Shown: piece after piece, positions 1 to 8,706 of the stretch
Layout of the letters: each line of letters starts with the position of its first letter
How positions within the stretch are numbered: position 1 is the stretch's first letter
Assembly: GCA_003567685.1 (NCBI GenBank)
Contig: PWYW01000064.1
Span: 1 to 64,000 of the forward strand
Direction: 5' to 3'
DNA: 64,000 nt
From: Gammaproteobacteria bacterium
GTDB lineage: Bacteria > Pseudomonadota > Gammaproteobacteria > Xanthomonadales > Wenzhouxiangellaceae
The notes under the pieces: model-generated
Database searches by the model: none
What the model saw: only the letters and a program-made list of their open reading frames with translations
What the model was told of the DNA's origin: nothing
Position numbers and translations under genes: made by a program

Positions 1-180
1 CGCCGCTTTCGCCGCCGCTTTCGCCACCGCTTCCGCCGCCGCTTCCACCGCCGCTTCCACCGCCGCTTCCACCGCCACTTCCACCGCCACTTCCACCGCC
101 ACTTCCACCGCCACTTCCACCGCCACTTCCACCGCCACTTCCGCCGCCGCTTCCGCCACCGCTTTCGCCGCCACTTCCGC
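1..180 (-). repeat. 15 tandem 12-bp units encoding GGGS/GESG
   Basis: Fifteen contiguous 12-base units cover bases 1-180, and the array probably continues beyond the window. They vary mainly at two third-codon positions, and three units carry a change that turns Gly into Glu. In the pilin frame each unit encodes Gly-Gly-Ser-Gly or Gly-Glu-Ser-Gly. The central units (73-132) are identical, which suggests recent expansion. Because the unit is a multiple of three, copy-number change alters length but not frame. Confidence 0.97.
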
Positions 181-625
181 TACCGATTGGCATCTGAATG
201 CCGTTGTTCCGGCAAAGTGACGGTACGTGACTGGGGCTTCCGTCAATCAGTTCGCAGTTCCAGTTCAGAGACGCCATTGCCGTGTCCGGCCTCAATTGAA
301 TGATTGGGTCAACCTGGGCGCCGGTGTCACGGGTAAACATCTGGATGGTGCCGCCTTCGGCAATGCGTATGTCATTGCAGAAGCGCGTGCCGCTGAAGTC
401 AAATTGGGCTTCCGAGTCATTGCCCGGGAACCTGCCCAGAATCTGGCGGCGGACACCGACGGCAGTCCTTGCGCTGCTGGCCATGGACAGACACTCTGAC
501 ACCTTTCCCCGAATGGCGTAGTTCTGATACGCGGGAACGGCAATCGCAATGAGAATACCGAGCACGGCGGTAACCATCATGAGCTCAATGAGCGTGAATC
601 CTTTGGATTGCGGCGTGGTTTGCAT
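1..625 (-). CDS. Type IV major-pilin-like prepilin with Gly/Ser repeat tail (3' end outside window)
   Basis: This is a prepilin for a type IV pilus or pseudopilus, processed and methylated at the inner membrane before assembly. Reading the minus strand from the ATG at 625 gives a 9-residue leader ending in Gly9. Phe10 and Glu14 follow (mature positions +1 and +5), then a hydrophobic stretch to about residue 31, the classic GFTLIE class III signal. Cysteines at 45, 83, 124 and 138 could form disulfides. From about residue 147 the protein becomes a run of GGGS-type repeats that stays open to the window edge (at least 208 codons), so the end is missing. A weak AGAGAA lies upstream. A sigma-54 promoter sits about 40 bases upstream of the start. 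The pilin call is firm; whether it is the major PilA is inferred. Confidence 0.9.
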   Translation of the reverse strand, partial: MQTTPQSKGFTLIELMMVTAVLGILIAIAVPAYQNYAIRGKVSECLSMASSARTAVGVRRQILGRFPGNDSEAQFDFSGTRFCNDIRIAEGGTIQMFTRDTGAQVDPIIQLRPDTAMASLNWNCELIDGSPSHVPSLCRNNGIQMPIGSGSGGESGGGSGGGSGGGSGGGSGGGSGGGSGGGSGGGSGGGSGGGSGGGSGGESGGESG

Positions 626-662
626 TTGATTTTCTCTGTTGCAGTTTCGAATATCTGGGTAA

Positions 663-678
663 TGCAACAGGCGTGCCA
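663..678 (-). promoter_or_regulatory. Sigma-54 (-24/-12) promoter for the pilin gene
   Basis: The minus strand reads TGGCAC-GCCTG-TTGCA, matching the RpoN consensus with the invariant GG and GC separated by exactly 10 bases. Initiation would fall near base 652, giving a leader of about 27 bases before the ATG at 625. Type IV pilin genes in many gammaproteobacteria use RpoN with the PilS/PilR two-component system. PilR control here is inferred from that precedent. Confidence 0.85.
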
Positions 679-790
679 ATTTGGCTGGTCAAATATCGCA
701 GGGGCTGGCGGATACCTGTGTTCGAGCATACTGACGAGAAATGTCAGCGACGGTCGAAAGGTGGCACCGTCGGAGCGACGAATAATTCTG

Positions 791-1369
791 TCAGAGGCGG
801 GCAAGGCCGGTCAGGCCCATGAAAGCGAGGGCCATCAGGCCTGCAGTGATCAGGCCTATTGGTGCGCCGCGGAATGCCAATGGGACGTCCGCGAGGTCGA
901 GTCGCTCGCGCGCTGCTGCCAGCGCAATCAGGACCAAGCCAAAGCCGGCAGCGGCGCCGAAACCGAATAGGGCAGATTCAAGCAGTGTGTTTTGTTCACG
1001 CAAATTGAGCAGGGCCACGCCGAGGACTGCGCAATTGCTGGTAATCAGTGGCAAATAGAGCCCTAGAACACGATGCAGCAGAGGTGCGGAGTGGCGCATG
1101 AACAGCTCTGTCAACTGAACCAGCCCCGCGATAACCAGGATGAAAACCACGGTAGACAGGTACATCAAATCCAGCGGCACGAGCACCCACTGGGCGAGCA
1201 GGTAGCTGGCAACCGAGGCCAGCGTCAGCACAAACGCGGTAGCCAATGACATTCCCGCAGCCGACTCGACCGAATTGGACACCCCCATGAAAGGGCAAAG
1301 CCCAAGGAACTGGACAAGGACAAAGTTATTGACCAGCGCCGCGGAAACAATGATGAGGAAGAGATCCAT
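791..1369 (-). CDS. rsxA: Ion-translocating electron transport complex subunit RsxA/RnfA
   Basis: This is a six-helix inner-membrane subunit of the Rnf/Rsx complex, which moves electrons between NADH and ferredoxin or, in enterobacteria, reduces SoxR. The family motifs LGLCPFMG (Cys25) and TSNCAVLG (Cys113) are present; related Nqr/Rnf subunits use such cysteines for an intramembrane iron-sulfur centre. I chose the ATG at 1369 over a TTG one codon earlier. Length (192 aa) is normal. It lies downstream of metG on the same strand. No rsxB, C, D, G or E follows: the next gene is the pilin with its own promoter, so the partners must be elsewhere. Confidence 0.93.
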   Translation of the reverse strand: MDLFLIIVSAALVNNFVLVQFLGLCPFMGVSNSVESAAGMSLATAFVLTLASVASYLLAQWVLVPLDLMYLSTVVFILVIAGLVQLTELFMRHSAPLLHRVLGLYLPLITSNCAVLGVALLNLREQNTLLESALFGFGAAAGFGLVLIALAAARERLDLADVPLAFRGAPIGLITAGLMALAFMGLTGLARL

Positions 1370-1390
1370 CAAATTCGGTGAAAAGTCAAA

Positions 1391-1464
1391 GGTAAAAGGT
1401 AAGAGGTGAAGGCAAGAGAGCAGGAGAAAGGCATTCTTTCACCTTTCACCTCTCACCTTTTACC
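1391..1464. repeat. Imperfect inverted repeat between metG and rsxA
   Basis: Arms at 1391-1412 and 1442-1464 are near-perfect reverse complements (one mismatch and one extra base). They are built from GGTAAAAGG/GGTGAAAGG-like heptamers and separated by 29 bases. The arm sequence is purine-rich on one strand and has no T-run, so it is not a standard terminator. It fills the metG-rsxA spacer. Confidence 0.8.
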
Positions 1465-1467
1465 GCT

Positions 1468-3531
1468 TTATTTCACCTTCATCCCCGGTGTCGCGTCGCT
1501 GTCGGGGCTGAGGAGATAGGGACGGCCGCCGTCTTCGCTGGCCGCCAGGACCATGCCCTCGGACAGGCCAAAGCGCATCTTGCGCGGGGCCAGGTTGGCA
1601 ACCATCACGGTCAGGCGGCCTTCCAGTTCAGCCGGGTCGTAGTGACCACGGATGCCGGCGAAGACCTGGCGGGTTTCGCCGCCCAGGTCGAGTTCCAGGC
1701 GCAGCAGCTTGTCGGCGCCTTCCACTTCTTCGGCCTTGGCAATTCGAGCGATGCGCAGGTCGACTTTGGCGAATTCGGGGAACTCGATGATGTCGCTGGT
1801 CGAATCCGGTTTGCTGGCTTTGTCGTTCACGGTTTTTTTCTCGGTCTGCTTGCTGTTTTTGGTAGGGGCGGGCGTCCTGCTTTCCAGCGACTCCCGGCTG
1901 GCTTGTAGAACCCTTTCAAGCTGTTCTGGTTCGACCCGCTTGAGCAGCGGCTTGAACTTGTTGATTCTGTGATCCAGAAGCGGGCTTTGGATGCTGTCGA
2001 AATGGTCGAGCGGGCTGTCGAGGAACTCGGCTGCGGTGGCCGCTACCTGCGGGATCACCGGGGCCAGCCAGGTCATCATGGCGCGGAACAGGTTGATGCC
2101 CTGGGTGCAGACCGCCAGCACCTCGGCCTCGCGTCCTTCCTCCTTGGCCAGGACCCAGGGTTTGTGCTCGTCGATGTAGCGGTTGGCCTGATCGGCCAGC
2201 GCCATGATGCGGCGGATGGCCAGCTGGTAGTTGCGGTTCTCGAAGTCGGCCGCGATTGCCTCGTGCTCGTCGACAAAGCGCTGGTAAAGCGCCGGGTCAG
2301 GCAGTTCGGCCGCCAGCTTGCCGTCGCCGAACTTGTGCACGAAGCCGGCCGAGCGACTGGCAATGTTAACCAGCTTGCCGACCAGGTCGGCGTTGACCCG
2401 GGCGCGGAAGTCGTCCAGGCTCAGGTCGATGTCGGCCAGGCCGGAACCGAGCTTGGCCGCGAAGTAGTAGCGCAGGGTGTCCGGATGGAGTTCATCCAGC
2501 CAGGTACGGGCCTTGATGAAGGTGCCACGCGACTTCGACATTTTGGCCCCGTTGACGGTCAGAAAACCGTGGGCGTAAACGCCGGTCGGGCGGCGCATCC
2601 GCGCACCTTCGAGCATGGCAGGCCAGAACAGGCAGTGGAAGTAGATGATGTCCTTGCCAATGAAATGGTGCATTTCGGTCGGGCTGTCGGGCCTGATCCA
2701 CTCCTCGAAGTCCAGGCCTTCGCGTTCGCAGATCTCGGCAAAGCTGGCGAGGTAGCCAACCGGGGCGTCGAGCCAGACATAGAAATACTTGTCGGTGGTG
2801 CCGGGGATCGGGAAGCCGAAATAGGGCGCATCGCGGGTCACGTCCCAGTCCCGTAATGCCTCACCGAACCATTCCTCGAGCTTGTTGGCGACTTCGTCCT
2901 GCAGCGCGCCGGAGCGGACCCAGGCTTTCAGGCTGTCGCGGAAGCTCTCCAGGGTCACGAAGTAGTGCTCGGTCTGCTTCATTACCGGCGTTGCGCCGGA
3001 GACCACCGAGCGCGGATCGACCAGCTCGGTCGGGTCGTAGGTCGCGCCGCAGACTTCGCAGGAATCGCCGTATTGGTCTTCGGCACCGCATTTGGGGCAG
3101 TTCCCGCGGATGAAACGGTCGGGCAGGAACATCTTGCGTTCCGGGTCGAAGTACTGCTCGATGGTGCGGGTGCTGACCGCGCCGGCGTCCGTCAGGCTGG
3201 CCCAGATGCGCTTGACCAGCGCGCGATTACGCGCTGAGTGCGTTGAGGAAAAATTGTCGTGCGAGAGGCCGAAATCGGCAAAATCGCGCTGGTGCTCGGC
3301 ATTCATGTCCTCGATCAGCTGCTCTGGTGAGACGCCTTTCTTTTCGGCGTGCAACATGATTGGCGTGCCGTGGGCATCGTCGGCCCAGGCAAACCAGACT
3401 TCGTTGCCGCGGGCGCGCTGGAACCGGGCCCAGATGTCGGTCTGGATGTATTCGAGCATGTGGCCTAGGTGAATCGAGCCGTTGGCATAGGGCAGGGCGG
3501 CAGTGACGAGAATGCGGCGCTTGTCAGACAT
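1468..3531 (-). CDS. metG: Methionyl-tRNA synthetase
   Basis: This cytoplasmic class I synthetase charges elongator and initiator tRNA with methionine. The HLGH form of the HIGH motif is at residues 21-24 and KMSKS at 330-334. A CxxC-x9-CxxC zinc knuckle sits at Cys145, 148, 158 and 161. A C-terminal EMAP-II-like tRNA-binding domain (about 585-687) follows a lysine-rich linker. Its 687 residues match the long dimeric gammaproteobacterial form. It is divergent from mrp, with about 145 bases between their starts; metG next to mrp is a common arrangement. Confidence 0.98.
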   Translation of the reverse strand: MSDKRRILVTAALPYANGSIHLGHMLEYIQTDIWARFQRARGNEVWFAWADDAHGTPIMLHAEKKGVSPEQLIEDMNAEHQRDFADFGLSHDNFSSTHSARNRALVKRIWASLTDAGAVSTRTIEQYFDPERKMFLPDRFIRGNCPKCGAEDQYGDSCEVCGATYDPTELVDPRSVVSGATPVMKQTEHYFVTLESFRDSLKAWVRSGALQDEVANKLEEWFGEALRDWDVTRDAPYFGFPIPGTTDKYFYVWLDAPVGYLASFAEICEREGLDFEEWIRPDSPTEMHHFIGKDIIYFHCLFWPAMLEGARMRRPTGVYAHGFLTVNGAKMSKSRGTFIKARTWLDELHPDTLRYYFAAKLGSGLADIDLSLDDFRARVNADLVGKLVNIASRSAGFVHKFGDGKLAAELPDPALYQRFVDEHEAIAADFENRNYQLAIRRIMALADQANRYIDEHKPWVLAKEEGREAEVLAVCTQGINLFRAMMTWLAPVIPQVAATAAEFLDSPLDHFDSIQSPLLDHRINKFKPLLKRVEPEQLERVLQASRESLESRTPAPTKNSKQTEKKTVNDKASKPDSTSDIIEFPEFAKVDLRIARIAKAEEVEGADKLLRLELDLGGETRQVFAGIRGHYDPAELEGRLTVMVANLAPRKMRFGLSEGMVLAASEDGGRPYLLSPDSDATPGMKVK

Positions 3532-3675
3532 GTAGTTAAAACGGAGTCAGTAAGAGGTCTTGCCGAAATTATCGCACGCCGGCCGGTGACGCCGTGCGGC
3601 GTTGTCAAGAGACGAACGATGGTCAAGGGCTTACAATACAGGACCAATCTTGTACGCTTTTGGAAAAGGTTCAGC

Positions 3676-4761
3676 ATGAGTGGGAATGATCTGAATGATG
3701 CGCTCAAGGCGCTGGTGGCCGGCCTGGCCGATCCTCATACCGGACAAGCGCTGGGAGAAGCGGTGCGGGCCCTGTCGGTACGAGGCGAGAAGGTCGCTGT
3801 GGATATCCATCTGGGCTACCCCGCCCGGGGGTATGTTGACCGTCTTTCGGACCTGGTCAGGAGACAGTTGCTGGCCGAGCCCGGTGTCAACTCCGTTACG
3901 GTGGATATCGACTGGTCCGTGCCGTCGCACAGTGTTCAGGAAGGCTTGAGTCCTCTTGAGGGCGTTCGGAACATCATCGCGGTCGCTTCCGGAAAGGGTG
4001 GGGTTGGCAAGTCCACCGTGTCGGCGAACCTGGCGTTGGCGCTCCGTGCCGAAGGTGCTTGCGTCGGCATCTTGGATGCCGACATCTATGGGCCCAGCCA
4101 ACCGCGCATGCTGGGCCTGTCCGGCCGGCCGGAAACCACCCAGGAAAGGCGCATTTTGCCGATGAGTACGATGGGGCTTCAGGCGATGTCCATCGGCTGC
4201 CTGGTCGAGGTCAACCAGGCAATGATCTGGCGCGGCCCCATGGCCACCCAGGCCTTGCAGCAAATGGTTTCCGAAACCCTGTGGCGCGACCTGGATTATC
4301 TGATTATCGACCTGCCGCCGGGCACGGGTGATATTCAGCTCACTCTGGCCCAGCGAATTCCGGTGGCGGCTGCCCTGGCGGTGACCACGCCGCAAGAGGT
4401 GGCGCTGGATGATGTTCGGCGTGCCGTTGCGATGTTTGCCAAGGTCCGAATTCCTGTACTGGGTGTGGTGGAAAACATGAGTACCCACATCTGCTCGAAC
4501 TGCGGGCACGAGGAAGCGGTCTTCGGTGAGGGTGGCGGTGAGCGAATCGCCCGGGAATGCGGGGTCAACCTGCTGGGCCAGGTGCCGCTGGAGGCGAGCA
4601 TCGGGCGTTCGACCGACCAGGGGATGCCGATCGTTGCCGCCGAGCCCGAGCACCCGGTCTCGCTGCGGTTCCGCGAGTTGGCTCGGCGCACCGCCGCACG
4701 TCTATCGTTGCAAACGCGCAACCAATCCATCCGGATGCCGAAAATTCGTATCGTCGATTAG
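3676..4761 (+). CDS. apbC: Mrp/ApbC iron-sulfur cluster carrier ATPase
   Basis: This P-loop ATPase of the Mrp/NBP35 family carries and delivers iron-sulfur clusters. An N-terminal MIP18/DUF59 domain (about 1-80) precedes the deviant Walker A GKGGVGKST (106-114). A CSNC pair near residue 275 is the cluster-binding CxxC. The ATG at 3676 has AAGG upstream and gives 361 residues, the family length. An in-frame extension back to 3469 would run into metG and is rejected. Divergent from metG. Confidence 0.95.
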   Translation: MSGNDLNDALKALVAGLADPHTGQALGEAVRALSVRGEKVAVDIHLGYPARGYVDRLSDLVRRQLLAEPGVNSVTVDIDWSVPSHSVQEGLSPLEGVRNIIAVASGKGGVGKSTVSANLALALRAEGACVGILDADIYGPSQPRMLGLSGRPETTQERRILPMSTMGLQAMSIGCLVEVNQAMIWRGPMATQALQQMVSETLWRDLDYLIIDLPPGTGDIQLTLAQRIPVAAALAVTTPQEVALDDVRRAVAMFAKVRIPVLGVVENMSTHICSNCGHEEAVFGEGGGERIARECGVNLLGQVPLEASIGRSTDQGMPIVAAEPEHPVSLRFRELARRTAARLSLQTRNQSIRMPKIRIVD

Positions 4762-4918
4762 GGAAATTTCAATGAAGCTTTGATCGATCAGACAGCTGCG
4801 GAGCGAGCCTCTGCCGGAGGCTTCGCCTGGCCAGCACTCCAGACGGTATTTTCCAGAGGTTTCTCAAGGGCCGCTTGCGGTTACCATTGTCACTTCGATT
4901 CGGGCCAGGGAGCCGCAA

Positions 4919-5488
4919 ATGAGCATCAAGTCTGACCGCTGGATTCGGCAAATGGCCGAGCAACACGGCATGATTGACCCCTTCGAACCGGGCCAGGTGC
5001 GCCAGGCGCAGGATGGTCGCAAACTGGTGTCTTATGGCACCTCCAGCTACGGCTACGATGGCCGCTGTGCTGATGAATTCAAGATTTTCACCAACATCAA
5101 TTCGGCGGTCGTTGACCCCAAGCATTTCGACGAAAACAGCTTCGTCGATTTCAAGGGAGACACCTGCATCATTCCGCCCAACTCATTTGCCTTGGCACGA
5201 ACCGTTGAATATTTCCGCATTCCACGGAACGTGCTGACGATCTGCCTGGGCAAATCAACCTACGCTCGCTGCGGCATTATCGTGAATGTCACGCCGTTGG
5301 AGCCCGAATGGGAAGGTCATGTAACCCTGGAATTTTCCAATACCACGCCGCTGCCAGCCCGTATCCATGCTAACGAGGGCGTAGCCCAATTCTTGTTCCT
5401 GGAATCGGACGAGGCTTGCGAAACCTCCTATGCCGATCGCGCCGGGAAATACATGGGGCAGCGGGGGGTCACCCTGCCCAAGGCTTGA
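4919..5488 (+). CDS. dcd: dCTP deaminase
   Basis: This enzyme converts dCTP to dUTP plus ammonia for thymidylate synthesis. The 189-residue protein matches the trimeric bacterial family end to end. It has the GKSTYAR segment and the GHVTLEFSN segment of the active site, whose Glu acts as general base. A 157-base spacer after apbC suggests its own promoter, though I see no strong boxes. Its TGA abuts the TGA of the convergent degS-like gene with no base between them. Confidence 0.97.
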   Translation: MSIKSDRWIRQMAEQHGMIDPFEPGQVRQAQDGRKLVSYGTSSYGYDGRCADEFKIFTNINSAVVDPKHFDENSFVDFKGDTCIIPPNSFALARTVEYFRIPRNVLTICLGKSTYARCGIIVNVTPLEPEWEGHVTLEFSNTTPLPARIHANEGVAQFLFLESDEACETSYADRAGKYMGQRGVTLPKA

Positions 5489-6589
5489 TCAGGTATCGGG
5501 CAGCGGGGGTTGCTGTAGCAGACTGACCGCCGTGGTGTAAAGCTGGCCGCCACGCATTACCACCAGTTCCATGCGATCGCCCGGTGGTGTCTGGGCAATG
5601 CGCAGCATCAATTCGCGGGCACTGCCTACGGATTGATCGTCGGTTTGAGTGATGACGTCGCCGGAACGAAGCCCGGCTCGCCAAGCCGGGCCGGCAGGGT
5701 CGACGCGACTGATGCGGGCGCCGGTAATGCGCTGCCCGTCATGCTCAAGCGCGAAAGGCAGGTCCATGAGGTCAATGCCCATCCAGCCGCGTCGAACTTG
5801 TCCGTATTCGACGATCTGTTCCATGGTCTGGCGGGCAAGTGGGGCAGGAATAGCGAAGCTGATGCCCTGGGCGCCGACTGTCTGGCCCAGCGAGGCGCTG
5901 TTGATGCCGACAACCTCGCCACGAGGGTTGATCAGCGCACCACCACTGTTGCCGGCATTGATCGCTGCGTCGGTCTGAATGAAATCCTCCAGCGAGGCAA
6001 GGTTGAGCTGGCCCCGGCCGGTTGCGCTGATGATGCCCATTGTCACGGTGTGACTGAGTCCGAAAGCATTGCCGATGGCCAGGACCACGTCGCCCGTTCG
6101 CGGGGCGCGAGAAGGCTTCAGCCTGGCTGCTGGCAGGTCGTTCAGTGCAATCTGCAGGACAGCCAGATCCGTGGCCGGATCGGCACCAACCACGCTCGCC
6201 TCGGCCACGCGGCCGTCCCACAGCGCAACAACAATATTGTCGACGCCTTCGATGACGTGCAGCGTCGTCAGAATCAGTCCATCCGATGAGACGATGACGC
6301 CGGAACCCAGTCCCCTGCTGGGTCGGGTGATGGTGCGATCCTGGGTCAGTCGCCTGAACAACGGGTCTGAAAATGCGCTGCTCATCGGCTGGCTGATCAG
6401 GGTTCGGGTGTAGATGCTGACTACTGAAGGGGCCGCCAGGTTGACAGCGTCGGCATAGGAATCCACCGCTTTGGCCGGTGGCGGTTGATCCAGTGCCGGC
6501 AGCAGGTCGGGGCGGAAGAACACCGCGATAAACGCCACGGCCAGGCCGAGGACCGCAAAGCGGGCGATGAAGTTAAGCGTCTTGATCAA
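5489..6589 (-). CDS. degS: DegS/AlgW-type S1C serine protease with one PDZ domain
   Basis: This is a periplasmic trypsin-like protease anchored by an N-terminal helix (about 9-25). The family senses misfolded outer-membrane proteins and cleaves the anti-sigma factor RseA/MucA. The triad is visible as His111 (TTLHVIEG), Asp141 (ATDLAVL) and Ser215 (GNSGGAL). A single PDZ domain (about 265-350) ends the 366-residue protein, fitting DegS rather than two-PDZ DegP. The only in-frame start is TTG at 6589, since a stop lies just upstream. No rseA or rpoE is in the window, so the sigma-E link is from family knowledge. Confidence 0.88.
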   Translation of the reverse strand: MIKTLNFIARFAVLGLAVAFIAVFFRPDLLPALDQPPPAKAVDSYADAVNLAAPSVVSIYTRTLISQPMSSAFSDPLFRRLTQDRTITRPSRGLGSGVIVSSDGLILTTLHVIEGVDNIVVALWDGRVAEASVVGADPATDLAVLQIALNDLPAARLKPSRAPRTGDVVLAIGNAFGLSHTVTMGIISATGRGQLNLASLEDFIQTDAAINAGNSGGALINPRGEVVGINSASLGQTVGAQGISFAIPAPLARQTMEQIVEYGQVRRGWMGIDLMDLPFALEHDGQRITGARISRVDPAGPAWRAGLRSGDVITQTDDQSVGSARELMLRIAQTPPGDRMELVVMRGGQLYTTAVSLLQQPPLPDT

Positions 6590-6677
6590 GGAAATGGCGC
6601 CGGGTTCTCAGGGGGCAGACGGAGGCTTGGCCAATCGGGCCGCATCGACTCCAGAGCGAATTCCGATCAGTATAATA

Positions 6678-6705
6678 GTGACTTATCTTAATTTTCCGCT
6701 AAAAT
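6678..6705 (+). promoter_or_regulatory. Putative sigma-70 promoter for petABC
   Basis: GTGACT at 6678-6683 and TAAAAT at 6700-6705 are 16 bases apart, in an unusually AT-rich stretch of the 252-base gap between the divergent degS-like gene and petA. A second TATAAT lies at 6671-6676 but lacks a good -35. The predicted leader would be about 130 bases. Confidence 0.4.
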
Positions 6706-6841
6706 GTTGGATTGAACCCTGACCTGAACGACGATGCGTTTCTCATCGCACCGTCTTAATGCGGTCGGACTTCAGATGTTTGCTGACCGTCGTCGGGTGC
6801 CACACCGGATGACCTCAAGAATCGCCAGATCGGAGAACCCC

Positions 6842-7465
6842 ATGTCCGAAACCGAATCAGTGGATTCCCTGCAGAAACCTGCGGATCCATCCCGCCGCCG
6901 CTTGTTGACCGCCGCGACCGGCGTTCTCGGGGCCGCCGGCGTCGCCGCTGCCGCTTGGCCTTTTGTTTCCACGCTCCAACCGAGCGCTCGCGCTCGCATC
7001 GTGGGTGCTCCGGTCGAGGTTTTCATCGGTAACCTCGAGCCGGGCCAGTTGGCCCGTGTCCAATGGCGCGGCTCGACCATCGGCATCATGCGGCGCACGG
7101 ATCGCATGCTCTCCCAGCTGGAAGGTCTGAATGCACGTTTGCGGGACCCGGATTCGGACAATGCCAACCAGCAACCGCCTTATGCCCAGAACCTCTATCG
7201 CTCGATCCGGCCGGAAATTCTGGTTCTGAACATCCACTGTACCCATCTCGGTTGCGTGCCGCAGGTGCTGCCGGAAGTTGGTCCGCAGCCTTTCGATGCC
7301 AACTGGCGGGGTGGGTTCTTCTGCCCTTGCCACCGGTCTACCTTTGATTTGGCCGGGCGAGTTTTCAGCGGTGTGCCTGCGATCGCCAACCTGCTGGTGC
7401 CGCCTCATTCTTTCATTGACGACGATCACGTCATCATTGGCGTTGATCCGGAAGGAGCTGCCTGA
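6842..7465 (+). CDS. petA: Ubiquinol-cytochrome c reductase Rieske subunit
   Basis: This is the Rieske [2Fe-2S] protein of cytochrome bc1, which takes one electron from ubiquinol and passes it to cytochrome c1. A twin-arginine-type N-terminus (SRRRLLTAATG, 17-27) is retained as the membrane anchor. Cluster ligands are Cys133 and His135 (CTHLGC) and Cys161 and His164 (CPCH); Cys138 and Cys163 form the usual disulfide. The ATG at 6842 has GGAG at good spacing and gives 207 residues; the longer in-frame extension to 6734 is not conserved. First gene of petABC. Confidence 0.96.
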   Translation: MSETESVDSLQKPADPSRRRLLTAATGVLGAAGVAAAAWPFVSTLQPSARARIVGAPVEVFIGNLEPGQLARVQWRGSTIGIMRRTDRMLSQLEGLNARLRDPDSDNANQQPPYAQNLYRSIRPEILVLNIHCTHLGCVPQVLPEVGPQPFDANWRGGFFCPCHRSTFDLAGRVFSGVPAIANLLVPPHSFIDDDHVIIGVDPEGAA

Positions 7466-7467
7466 TA

Positions 7468-8706
7468 ATGGCCAAGATTGCTAATCATCTCAACCGCGGC
7501 GCGACAGCCGTCAGTGACTGGGTAAATGAGCGCGCCGGTGTTGGCGAGTTCTACAAGAAGCATATCAGCGAATACTACGCCCCGAAAAACTTCAACCTCT
7601 GGTACTTCTTCGGCTCGCTGTCGCTGCTTGTTCTGGTCAACCAGCTCTTGACGGGTATCTTCCTGACCATGCATTACAAACCGGATGCCGAGCTGGCGTT
7701 CGCGTCGGTCGAATACATCATGCGCGATGTCCAGTGGGGATGGTTGATCCGCTACATGCACTCCACCGGCGCTTCCTTGTTTTTCGTAGTGGTGTATCTG
7801 CACATGCTGCGCGCGCTGATGTACGGCTCGTACCAGAAGCCGCGCGAATTGGTCTGGATCCTGGGTGTCACCATTTTCCTGGTTCTGATGGCCGAGTCAT
7901 TCATGGGCTACGTTCTGCCGTGGGGCCAGATGTCTTACTGGGGTGCCCAGGTGATCATCTCGCTGTTCGGCGCGGTGCCTGTGCTCGGACCCGACCTCGT
8001 CGAGTGGATCCGCGGCGATTATTTCGTGGCGGATGCCACGTTGAACCGCTTCTTCGCGCTTCATGTGGTCGCACTGCCGCTGGTGTTGCTGGCGCTGGTA
8101 GTCTTGCACCTGGCCGCCTTGCACGAAGTGGGCTCCAACAACCCGGATGGGGTCGATATCAAGGCCAACAAGGACGAGGCGGGCCGCCCGCGTGACGGCA
8201 TTCCGTTCCATCCTTACTACACCGTGAAGGACATCTTCGGTGCGGCGTTCTTCCTGTTGATTGCTGCCTTCATCATTTTCTTCTGGCCGGAATTCGGCGG
8301 CTATTTCCTCAAGCCCGACAACTTCGTTGAGGCCAACCCGCTGGTGACGCCGGATCATATCCCGCCGGTTTGGTACTTCACCCCGTTCTACGCCATCCTG
8401 CAGGCAGTGCCTGACAAACTGATGGGCGTTGTGCTGATGGGCGCTGCGGTGTTGATTTTTTACCTGGTTCCCTGGCTGGATCGCAGTCCGGTTCGATCCA
8501 TTCGATACCGCGGCTGGATGTCGAAATTCATGCTCGCGCTGTTCTGCCTGGCGTTTGTCAGGCTGGGCATGCTGGGCCTCTCGCAGGAGTCGAGCACGTT
8601 CGAGCTTCGCCTGTGGACGTTCGTCTACTTCGCCTTCTTCATCCTGATGCCGATCTGGACCAGCATTGAGAAGACCAAACCCGTACCGGAGCGAGTGACC
8701 CACTGA
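7468..8706 (+). CDS. petB: Cytochrome b of the bc1 complex
   Basis: This membrane subunit carries two b hemes and the Qo and Qi quinone sites. The paired heme ligands are visible as His98/His112 and His199/His214. The Qo motif reads PVWY instead of the mitochondrial-type PEWY, a variant also known from other beta- and gammaproteobacteria. The 412-residue length is typical of a complete, unsplit cytochrome b. It starts two bases after the petA stop and ends overlapping petC by one base, so the three genes are co-transcribed. Confidence 0.97.
   Translation: MAKIANHLNRGATAVSDWVNERAGVGEFYKKHISEYYAPKNFNLWYFFGSLSLLVLVNQLLTGIFLTMHYKPDAELAFASVEYIMRDVQWGWLIRYMHSTGASLFFVVVYLHMLRALMYGSYQKPRELVWILGVTIFLVLMAESFMGYVLPWGQMSYWGAQVIISLFGAVPVLGPDLVEWIRGDYFVADATLNRFFALHVVALPLVLLALVVLHLAALHEVGSNNPDGVDIKANKDEAGRPRDGIPFHPYYTVKDIFGAAFFLLIAAFIIFFWPEFGGYFLKPDNFVEANPLVTPDHIPPVWYFTPFYAILQAVPDKLMGVVLMGAAVLIFYLVPWLDRSPVRSIRYRGWMSKFMLALFCLAFVRLGMLGLSQESSTFELRLWTFVYFAFFILMPIWTSIEKTKPVPERVTH

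Noticed and set aside
1-180. Short tandem repeats as a possible CRISPR or noncoding satellite
   Set aside because: Units are only 12 bases, contiguous with no spacers, and stay in frame within the pilin, so they are coding repeats.
3469-3675. Longer N-terminus for mrp/apbC
   Set aside because: The extension overlaps the metG start region, lacks family similarity, and a good start with AAGG exists at 3676.
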